From the NCBI GenBank assembly GCA_002483395.1, contig DLHV01000106.1, positions 4,569 to 10,160 on the forward strand: a stretch of DNA of 5,592 bases. Direction: 5' to 3'. Shown here in pieces: positions 1 to 4,439 of the stretch. The notes beneath the pieces were generated by a model. The model worked only from the letters and a program-made list of their open reading frames with translations. It was not told where the DNA came from and searched no databases. The position numbers and the translations under genes are program-made. Every line of letters begins with the position of its first letter. Position 1 is the stretch's first letter. Source of the stretch: Chloracidobacterium sp. UBA7659 (GTDB taxonomy: Bacteria > Acidobacteriota > Blastocatellia > Pyrinomonadales > Pyrinomonadaceae).

Positions 1-45
1 AACAAGTTCGATTCGGTTATCCAGGCCGAACTCGCAAAAAAATAA
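1..45 (+). CDS. 3' end of an unidentified upstream gene (partial)
   Basis: An open frame enters from the left edge and reads 14 codons ([14 protein letters not shown]) to a TAA at 43-45. The stop is one base before the purE ATG, the same tight packing seen elsewhere in this block, which is the main reason to believe it is a real gene end. It would make purE a downstream, probably translationally coupled member of an operon. Fourteen residues are too few to identify a family. Confidence 0.45.
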   Translation, partial: NKFDSVIQAELAKK

Positions 46-46
46 T

Positions 47-538
47 ATGACCGAAAAGCCGATTGTCGCGATCATCATGGGCAGCAAAAGCGATTGGCCG
101 ACGATGCAAATCGCTTCGGAAACGCTCGATGAATTCGGCGTGCCGCATGAAACAAAGATCGTCTCCGCTCACCGCACGCCCGATCTGCTTTTCGAATTCG
201 CAAAATCCGCCGAAAGCCGCGGCATAGAGGTGATAATCGCCGGAGCCGGCGGTGCCGCCCATCTGCCCGGAATGTGTGCCTCGAAAACAGTTCTGCCGGT
301 GCTCGGAGTGCCGGTCGAAAGCAAAGCACTGAAAGGCCTCGATTCCCTGCTCTCGATCGCCCAAATGCCCGCCGGCATTCCAGTCGGAACTCTTGCGATC
401 GGCCCGGCCGGTGCAAAAAATGCGGCTTTGCTGGCGGTTTCCATTCTCGCGAACTCGCGGCCGGAACTGAGGAAGAAACTTCATTCATTTCGGTCGAAGC
501 AGACTAAAACCGTGTTAAAATCCAAGGTGGAGAAATGA
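47..538 (+). CDS. purE: PurE, N5-carboxyaminoimidazole ribonucleotide mutase
   Basis: Class I PurE, a cytosolic enzyme of de novo purine synthesis that moves the carboxylate of N5-CAIR (made by PurK) to carbon to give CAIR. The 163-residue length is normal for the family. Visible hallmarks are the phosphate/ribose-binding GSKSDWPTM at 12-20, SAHRTPD at 40-46 with the catalytic His42, the Gly/Ala-rich loop [12 protein letters not shown] at 65-76, and the later [20 protein letters not shown] segment followed by [14 protein letters not shown]. The ATG follows an upstream stop by one base and has no SD of its own, so coupling to the upstream gene is likely. Its partner purK is on the same strand but about 1.4 kb downstream, with three unrelated genes between. 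Hand counting of lines 181-360 gives about 59% GC, higher than the toxin-antitoxin genes that follow. Confidence 0.96.
   Translation: MTEKPIVAIIMGSKSDWPTMQIASETLDEFGVPHETKIVSAHRTPDLLFEFAKSAESRGIEVIIAGAGGAAHLPGMCASKTVLPVLGVPVESKALKGLDSLLSIAQMPAGIPVGTLAIGPAGAKNAALLAVSILANSRPELRKKLHSFRSKQTKTVLKSKVEK
526..532 (+). promoter_or_regulatory. Ribosome binding site of the antitoxin gene
   Basis: The GGTGGAG stretch lies in the last purE codons, 7 nt before the ATG at 540, and supports that start. A TAAAAT hexamer at 516-521 (5 of 6 matches to a -10 box) could give the toxin-antitoxin pair its own promoter, but no good -35 box is seen and its expected start point would fall inside this SD, so I do not annotate it separately. 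Confidence 0.55.
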
Positions 539-539
539 T

Positions 540-758
540 ATGGAAGCTGTACGAATAGAAGCCAAAGTTCAATCAAATGGGCGGGTTGTTCTAAATGATT
601 TACCATTCGAGGAAGGTAGGGATGTGGAAATCATTGTTTTGGAGACGCACCGAAAACAGACGGAACCGAAATCGAACCCGTTGAAAGGCAGTGTCTTGAA
701 GTACGACGATCCCTTCGAACCTGCATGTCCTCCGGAGGACTGGGAAGCTCTGCGATGA
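540..758 (+). CDS. Antitoxin of a PIN-domain toxin-antitoxin pair (VapB-like role)
   Basis: Small 72-residue protein that most likely binds and neutralises the PIN toxin encoded immediately downstream, and probably represses their shared promoter. Residues 1-35 read as short beta strands (VRIEAKV, GRVVLNDLPFEEGRDVEIIVLE), resembling the small beta-barrel or AbrB/DUF104-like heads of such antitoxins. Residues 36-50 are a polar linker, and the tail GSVLKYDDPFEPACPPEDWEAL (50-71, quoted here as GSVLKYDDPFEP then ACPPEDWEAL) is acidic and aromatic, as expected of a toxin-wrapping segment. The start follows the purE stop by one base and has a good SD. Its stop overlaps the toxin start as ATGA (755-758). 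Coding GC is low by hand count (about 40-45% in lines 541-660). I am sure of the role from context, less sure of the exact Pfam family. Confidence 0.8.
   Translation: MEAVRIEAKVQSNGRVVLNDLPFEEGRDVEIIVLETHRKQTEPKSNPLKGSVLKYDDPFEPACPPEDWEALR
728..739 (+). repeat. Perfect 12-bp palindrome containing an SD and its complement
   Basis: TCCTCCGGAGGA reads identically on both strands. It lies inside the antitoxin gene (codons for the CPPED region), 15 nt before the toxin ATG at 755. Its right half, GGAGGA, is SD-like and its left half is the complement. The spacing is too long for an ideal ribosome site; the closer GGGAAG at 742-747 (7 nt from the ATG) may serve instead. It may be an operator half-site pair, an RNA feature or only a codon coincidence. 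Confidence 0.4.
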
Positions 759-1147
759 TCATTCTCGATACCCATATTTGGATTTGGTGGGCAGGCGAAA
801 ATTCAGAACTAACAGAGGAGTATGCGAATTTGATCCGTTCGACGCAAGCGGACGGAATCGGGGTCAGCTCTATATCATGCTGGGAGATTGCGCTACTGCA
901 TTCGAAACAGAGGCTATTTCTTAACCAACCGGTTCTGCAATGGCTTGAGACTTCACTTTCTTTACCAAATATCCAATTGTTACCACTTTCGCCACGAATC
1001 GCGGTCGAATCAAACAACCTTCCGGACGAATTTCATAAAGACCCGGCCGATCGGATAATCGTCGCCACCGCAAGAGTTTACGATTGCCCGCTCCTTACTT
1101 ACGATTCCAAGATTCTGGAATACGAACACGTCAAACTCGTCACGTAA
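755..1147 (+). CDS. vapC: PIN-domain ribonuclease toxin (VapC-like, Sll0205-type)
   Basis: A 130-residue single PIN domain, the usual toxin size. PIN toxins are Mg2+/Mn2+-dependent endoribonucleases that cut tRNA or rRNA when freed from the antitoxin. The acidic metal-binding set is complete: Asp5 in LDTHIWIWW, Glu44 in SSISCWEIALL, Asp96 and Asp99 in DPADRIIVATA, and Asp117 in LLTYDSKIL. The DPADR...TYDSKI pattern resembles the COG3744 / Sll0205-like group. I chose the ATG at 755 because it gives the standard N-terminus MIILDT and the typical ATGA overlap with the antitoxin stop. A longer in-frame start at 725 would add ten residues (MSSGGLGSSA) without homology to the fold. No frameshift or missing key residue is seen, so the toxin looks intact and probably active. 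Confidence 0.9.
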   Translation: MIILDTHIWIWWAGENSELTEEYANLIRSTQADGIGVSSISCWEIALLHSKQRLFLNQPVLQWLETSLSLPNIQLLPLSPRIAVESNNLPDEFHKDPADRIIVATARVYDCPLLTYDSKILEYEHVKLVT

Positions 1148-1163
1148 TTTGGAATGCGATTTC

Positions 1164-1167
1164 AGGA
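1164..1167 (+). promoter_or_regulatory. Ribosome binding site that decides the glycosylase start
   Basis: AGGA is placed 7 nt before the ATG at 1175. The alternative in-frame ATG at 1154 has only a GGA directly against it, too close to act as an SD, so 1175 is preferred. Confidence 0.45.
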
Positions 1168-1174
1168 TTACAAA

Positions 1175-1888
1175 ATGACGGTAACCGAGATTATCAAGAA
1201 ACTCGAATCGCTTGGCCGTCCCGAAAACGTTGCCGGAATGGCGCGATTCGGCATCGTGACGACGAAGGCGTTCGGTATCTCAGCGCCCGAACTAAAAGGG
1301 TTTGCACGAGAAGTAAAGAAGGAAGCCGAAGACCGGCACGCGCTGGCACTTGAACTTTGGGAGACCGGAATCTACGACGCTCGCGTGATCGCGTTTCTGA
1401 TCGACGATCCGAAAGAAGCAACAAAAAAACAGATGGACGCCTGGGCCCGGGGCTTCGACAATTGGGCGACGGTTGACGGGACCTGTGGCTATTTATTTTG
1501 CCGTACGCCGTTTGCGTATGAAAAGGCAGTCGAATGGTCGGGTAAGAAGCCGGAGTTTATCAAAAGGGCCGGGTTTTCGCTTATGGCTTACCTCGCGGTG
1601 CACGACAAGAAAGCCGATGATGAGAAACTGGCGGCGTTTCTGCCGGTCATCGAAAAGAACTCGGACGATGAACGGAATTTCGTCAAGAAGGCCGTGAACT
1701 GGGCTCTTCGGCAGATTGGCAAACGAAATCTGAGCCTCAATAAACTTGCTATAGAAACCGCGGAGAGAATAAAGCTGCAAAACACAAAGGCCGCCCGCTG
1801 GATTGCTGCAGACGCGCTTCGTGAATTGACAAGCGACACGATCCGGGAAAGGCTACGGAAGAAATCGGCCGCGGATTTACGCGGATAA
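1175..1888 (+). CDS. alkD: AlkD-like DNA alkylation repair glycosylase
   Basis: A 237-residue, mostly helical protein of the DNA alkylation repair (HEAT-like repeat) family, which removes bulky or cationic alkylpurines such as 3- and 7-methylpurines from DNA. The residues known from Bacillus cereus AlkD appear conserved: NWATVD at 96-101 matches the W-x3-D motif (Trp97, Asp101 as the catalytic Asp), and KKAVNWALRQIGK at 171-183 carries the equivalent of the third active-site residue, Trp176. The N-terminal segment with MARFGI (22-27) and SAPELKGFAR (36-45) is also typical. The start at 1175 is chosen by its SD; starting at 1154 would add seven residues. It begins 27 nt after the toxin stop and could be co-transcribed with it. 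The last residues (AADLRG) and the stop codon are encoded inside a degenerate repeat, so the C-terminus may have been changed by repeat insertion. Confidence 0.9.
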   Translation: MTVTEIIKKLESLGRPENVAGMARFGIVTTKAFGISAPELKGFAREVKKEAEDRHALALELWETGIYDARVIAFLIDDPKEATKKQMDAWARGFDNWATVDGTCGYLFCRTPFAYEKAVEWSGKKPEFIKRAGFSLMAYLAVHDKKADDEKLAAFLPVIEKNSDDERNFVKKAVNWALRQIGKRNLSLNKLAIETAERIKLQNTKAARWIAADALRELTSDTIRERLRKKSAADLRG

Positions 1889-1949
1889 CGCGGATCAGAA
1901 ACAACCTTTATCTTTAGAGTATCTGTGTTCATCTGTGTTAATCTGAACG
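1869..1949. repeat. Imperfect inverted repeat of about 10-bp units
   Basis: The left arm (1869-1898) has three tandem units: GCGGATTTAC, GCGGATAAC, GCGGATC. The right arm (1920-1949) has three: ATCTGTGTTC, ATCTGTGTTA, ATCTGAACG. Reverse-complementing the right arm gives units of the form ACAGATTAAC / ACAGATGAAC, which line up with the left units apart from mainly G-to-A type differences and one gap. The two arms are separated by about 21 bp. The repeat covers the last glycosylase codons and stop and ends 15 bp before the purK start. From memory, similar ATCTGTGTT / GCGGAT repeats occur dispersed in many environmental bacterial genomes; I could not check copy number. It could fold in RNA as a long imperfect hairpin and act as a weak terminator or stability element. 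Confidence 0.7.
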
Positions 1950-1964
1950 TACCCATTTCGTTTC

Positions 1965-3101
1965 GTGGCGAAGATAATCATTCCAAATTCCACCATAGGC
2001 GTTTTCAGCAGCGGGCAGCTCGGGCGGATGTTTGCCATCGAGGCCCGAAAGATGGGCTATCGCGTCCATACTTTTTCGCCGCTCACGGACACGCCGACGG
2101 GGCAGGTTGCGGATATCGAAACATGTTCGCAATACGATAATCTCGATGCCGTGCGCGAATTTGCACGGTCGGTCGATGTCGTGACTTTTGAATTTGAGAA
2201 TGTACCGTCGACAGCGGTCGAAACGGCGGCCGAGTTCGTCGAGGTCCATCCAAAGGGCGAGATACTTCAGATTACACAGAACCGATTGCGGGAGAAGACT
2301 TTCCTCTCGGAAAACGGCTTTCCGGTCGCACCATTCCGTCACATTAAGCTTATCGATGATCTGTACCGCGCGACTAATGAACTCGGTTTTCCCTCAGTCC
2401 TGAAAACGGCAGGCTTCGGCTATGACGGCAAGGGCCAGGCAAAGATAAAGGAATCACACGACATCGAACCGGCATTTGCCGCCATGAACGGACAGGAAGC
2501 GATACTCGAAGCGTTTGTTGAATTCGAAAAGGAAGTTTCCGTCGTCTGCGCCCGCGATCAGCTTGGGAATTTCGCGCATTTTGGTGTTATCGAGAACGAG
2601 CATGCGAATCATATTCTGGACGTTTCGTTCGCCCCGGCGATAATATCCGAAAAGGTGTTTGCCGAAGCTGTCGATATCGCCCGAAATATAGCGGATACAA
2701 TGGGTTACGTCGGCACGCTGTGCGTAGAGTTCTTCCTGACGAAGGACGAAAGGCTGCTTGTCAACGAGCTTGCGCCGCGCCCGCATAACTCTGGCCATCT
2801 CACCTTCGACGCCTGTGTTACCTCACAGTTCGAACAGCAGCTCCGCGCCGTTTGCGGACTTCCGCTTGGTTCCACCGAATTTTACAAACCGGCGGCGATG
2901 GCGAATCTGCTTGGCGACATTTGGCAAAATGGTGAGCCGAACTGGGCCGCGGCTACGGCTGACCCCAGTGTTAAACTTCACCTCTACGGAAAAGAAGACG
3001 CTCGGCCGGGACGAAAAATGGGACATTTGACGGCTTTGTCGACGACGGCGAAAAAAGCCCTTATGAATGTAAGAAAAGCGCGCAAATGCCTAGTTTACTG
3101 A
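1965..3101 (+). CDS. purK: PurK, N5-carboxyaminoimidazole ribonucleotide synthase
   Basis: ATP-grasp enzyme that carboxylates AIR with bicarbonate and ATP to N5-CAIR, the substrate of PurE. The 378 residues match the normal family length. The N-terminal nucleotide-type loop is GVFSSGQLGRM (12-22), with Ser-Ser where many homologues have Gly-Gly. Next come VTFEFENVP (73-81), NRLREKTFL (106-114), the ATP-grasp glycine loop KTAGFGYDGKGQ (147-158), EAFVEFEKEVSV (182-193), the metal-binding VNELAPRPHNSGH (266-278), and near the C-terminus HLYGKEDARPGRKMGHLT (339-356). The start is a GTG giving MAKIII, with no SD; the repeat ends 15 bp upstream. Its stop overlaps the stop of the convergent DUF190 gene by 7 bp. 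It is separated from purE by a toxin-antitoxin pair and a glycosylase gene, so it may depend on read-through or on an unrecognised promoter. Confidence 0.95.
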   Translation: MAKIIIPNSTIGVFSSGQLGRMFAIEARKMGYRVHTFSPLTDTPTGQVADIETCSQYDNLDAVREFARSVDVVTFEFENVPSTAVETAAEFVEVHPKGEILQITQNRLREKTFLSENGFPVAPFRHIKLIDDLYRATNELGFPSVLKTAGFGYDGKGQAKIKESHDIEPAFAAMNGQEAILEAFVEFEKEVSVVCARDQLGNFAHFGVIENEHANHILDVSFAPAIISEKVFAEAVDIARNIADTMGYVGTLCVEFFLTKDERLLVNELAPRPHNSGHLTFDACVTSQFEQQLRAVCGLPLGSTEFYKPAAMANLLGDIWQNGEPNWAAATADPSVKLHLYGKEDARPGRKMGHLTALSTTAKKALMNVRKARKCLVY

Positions 3102-3445
3102 GATTCTACTTCGATGCTCCGATAAAACCGGACCTCGGCTCTTTCAAGGGTCGCAAGACCGGCCTGAATTTCAGCGTCGATCAATGAAAGAAAACTTTCA
3201 AGCTTTTCACGCGTGTCCACGATCTCGACGACAACCGGCAGGTCTTCGGAAAGCCTTTCGATCTTGAAGGTATGGATAACTTTGCTATTGGCGCCATAGC
3301 CCATTAGGCCGCGCACGACAGTCGCTCCGGCAAGTCCCTGCTCGCGTGCCTGGCGAACGATCCACTCGTATAGAAGCATGTGGCCACGACGATCACTTTC
3401 GCCGATAAAGATCCGCAGCAAACAGCCTTCTTCTGTTAACGACAT
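3095..3445 (-). CDS. DUF190 protein, partner of the fluoride channel gene
   Basis: A 116-residue DUF190 (PF02641) protein; the family is predicted to have a PII-like alpha/beta fold and its biochemical role is not established. Typical features are RIFIGESDRRGHMLLYEWIV (11-30), the glycine-rich AGATVVRGLMGYG (39-51), HTFKIERLSEDLPVVVEIVD (58-77) and a terminal helix with KLESFLSLID. No membrane segment is seen, so it is expected in the cytosol. It follows crcB on the same strand with a 3-nt gap and a strong SD, and DUF190 genes are known to neighbour or fuse to crcB in other bacteria. A regulatory or accessory role for the channel, perhaps by small-molecule binding in the PII manner, is inference. 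Its coding end overlaps purK by 7 bp in convergent orientation. Confidence 0.9.
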   Translation of the reverse strand: MSLTEEGCLLRIFIGESDRRGHMLLYEWIVRQAREQGLAGATVVRGLMGYGANSKVIHTFKIERLSEDLPVVVEIVDTREKLESFLSLIDAEIQAGLATLERAEVRFYRSIEVESQ

Positions 3446-3448
3446 ATC

Positions 3449-3844
3449 TTACCTCCACAATAGATACGCAAGGGAGCGTCCAAGCCAGACAAAAAACAGT
3501 CCGAGCAGAATATGTGAGCCGATATTGAAAAGTGCGAAAGCATGTTCGCCATCGCGGAACAGGTTCATTGTTTCGTTCCCGAATGTTGAAAATGTCGTAA
3601 ACCCACCCAAAACACCGACGAAAACGAAGGCCCGAGTATCAGACGAAAATACTCCCCGCACGTCCGCCAAATGCGAAAGAAACCCGATCACGAAGCAGCC
3701 CGCAAGATTAACCGCGAGCGTTCCGTACGGAAAGCCGATGCTGCCGCTCAGATCCTGCACCCAGCCGCTCGCCAGATAGCGCAAAACGGACCCGGCAAAG
3801 CCGCCAAGCCCGACAAAAAATAATTTGTACATCACATCGTTCAT
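3449..3844 (-). CDS. crcB: CrcB/FluC fluoride ion channel
   Basis: Inner-membrane fluoride channel of the Fluc family, which works as a dual-topology dimer and exports F- to protect enolase and pyrophosphatase. From the chosen start it has 131 residues and four membrane segments (about 6-25, 40-60, 72-95 and 104-128). Hallmarks are VGLGGFAGSVLRY (11-23), GTLAVNLAGCFVIGF (41-55) with the conserved Asn46, and GGFTTFSTFGNETMNLF (80-96) with the pore phenylalanines and the central Na+-site motif. An in-frame ATG at 3889 would add 15 polar residues (MRKLYNEERFCSRKL) but lies upstream of a good -10 box at 3872-3877; starts at 3844 or 3832 better fit the family, and neither has a clear SD. It forms a two-gene unit with DUF190 and is divergent from the methionine sulfoxide reductase gene. 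Confidence 0.93.
   Translation of the reverse strand: MNDVMYKLFFVGLGGFAGSVLRYLASGWVQDLSGSIGFPYGTLAVNLAGCFVIGFLSHLADVRGVFSSDTRAFVFVGVLGGFTTFSTFGNETMNLFRDGEHAFALFNIGSHILLGLFFVWLGRSLAYLLWR
3451..3456 (-). promoter_or_regulatory. Strong ribosome binding site of the DUF190 gene
   Basis: GGAGGT on the minus strand lies 5 nt before the DUF190 ATG and is embedded in the last crcB codons (Trp-Arg-stop). It is the best SD in the window and implies translation coupled to crcB. Confidence 0.8.
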
Positions 3845-3871
3845 CAATTTTCGGCTACAAAATCGTTCCTC

Positions 3872-3877
3872 ATTATA
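3872..3877 (-). promoter_or_regulatory. Putative -10 box of the crcB-DUF190 promoter
   Basis: A perfect TATAAT reads leftward on the minus strand, 27 bp before the crcB ATG at 3844. No TTGACA-like -35 box is seen at 16-18 bp spacing (the region reads around ATAGAA), so it would be a weak or activator-dependent promoter, or use a different sigma preference. The short leader it implies shows no recognisable fluoride (crcB-motif) riboswitch. Confidence 0.4.
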
Positions 3878-3900
3878 CAACTTTCGCAAAAGTCTTCTAT

Positions 3901-3929
3901 TTGCACACCCTTATCTTACAGGCTAAACT
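3901..3929 (+). promoter_or_regulatory. Putative promoter of the msrC-terC unit
   Basis: TTGCAC (3901-3906), a 17-bp spacer and TAAACT (3924-3929) resemble a weak sigma-70 promoter. The expected transcription start would fall at about 3936-3938, practically on the msrC ATG, giving a leaderless or near-leaderless mRNA; this agrees with the lack of an SD at usable spacing. The match is modest and may be chance. Confidence 0.25.
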
Positions 3930-3937
3930 TAAATGTT

Positions 3938-4426
3938 ATGGCTGAAAGCGTTGTGTTTACAAAGAGCGAAAATCGTGCGGAAATCTATGCCGAGATAACA
4001 CCGCAGATCGAAGCCTTGATCGCGGTGGAAAACGATCTGATCGCGAATCTTGCCAACGTCGCGGCGGTGCTCAAAGAAGTCTTCGGGTTCTTTTGGGTCG
4101 GGTTCTATTTGGCGAAGGACGGTCAACTCATCCTTGGCCCGTTCCAAGGGCCCGTGGCATGCACGCGAATCGGTCTGGATCAGGGCGTTTGCGGACACGC
4201 ATATACGACCCGCGATACCGTCATTGTTCCAAATGTCGACGAATTTCCCGGCCATATTGCGTGCAGTTCTGCATCGCGTTCTGAGATCGTAGTGCCTGTA
4301 TTTGATCGAGACCGTAATGTTTTCGCCGTTCTCGACGTCGACAGCGACAAGTTGGACGATTTTTCGCCCATCGATGCGGACGGATTCCGTAAAGTAGCCG
4401 ATATAATTTCGAATACGCTTAATTAG
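3938..4426 (+). CDS. msrC: Free methionine-(R)-sulfoxide reductase (GAF domain, fRMsr)
   Basis: Single GAF-domain enzyme of 162 residues that reduces free methionine-R-sulfoxide to methionine with thioredoxin-type electrons. The three functional cysteines are present with the same spacing as in E. coli YebR/MsrC (Cys84, Cys94, Cys118): Cys75 in GPVACTRIG, Cys85 in DQGVCGHAYT and Cys109 in HIACSSASRSE. Glu116, seven residues after Cys109, matches the substrate-contacting Glu125, and the LDVDS segment (132-136) supplies the paired aspartates. FGFFWVGFYL (49-58) is also typical. It is cytosolic with no signal peptide. It is divergent from crcB with a 93-bp gap and is followed after 13 nt by the TerC-family gene, so the two are probably co-transcribed. 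The ATG at 3938 has only a distant AGG and no proper SD. Confidence 0.94.
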   Translation: MAESVVFTKSENRAEIYAEITPQIEALIAVENDLIANLANVAAVLKEVFGFFWVGFYLAKDGQLILGPFQGPVACTRIGLDQGVCGHAYTTRDTVIVPNVDEFPGHIACSSASRSEIVVPVFDRDRNVFAVLDVDSDKLDDFSPIDADGFRKVADIISNTLN

Positions 4427-4439
4427 CTCCAGCAACCCT

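Noticed and set aside
17..488. Long open frames on the minus strand opposite purE
   Set aside because: They are rich in Arg, His and Ser with no recognisable domain and lie exactly over a well-conserved purE; they are shadows of its GC-rich codons.
725..754. Longer start for the PIN toxin
   Set aside because: The added residues MSSGGLGSSA precede the normal MIILDT beginning of the fold, and the start at 755 gives the typical ATGA overlap.
1869..1949. CRISPR-like array
   Set aside because: The units are about 10 bp, contiguous and arranged as an inverted repeat; there are no spacers and no cas genes.
1588..1956. Minus-strand frame through the alkD end and the repeat
   Set aside because: Its N-terminus is only the translated repeat and the rest mirrors alkD; no start signal or family resemblance.
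3378..3779. Plus-strand frame opposite DUF190 and crcB
   Set aside because: Low-complexity Pro/Ser/Lys/Thr translation antisense to intact FluC and DUF190 motifs.
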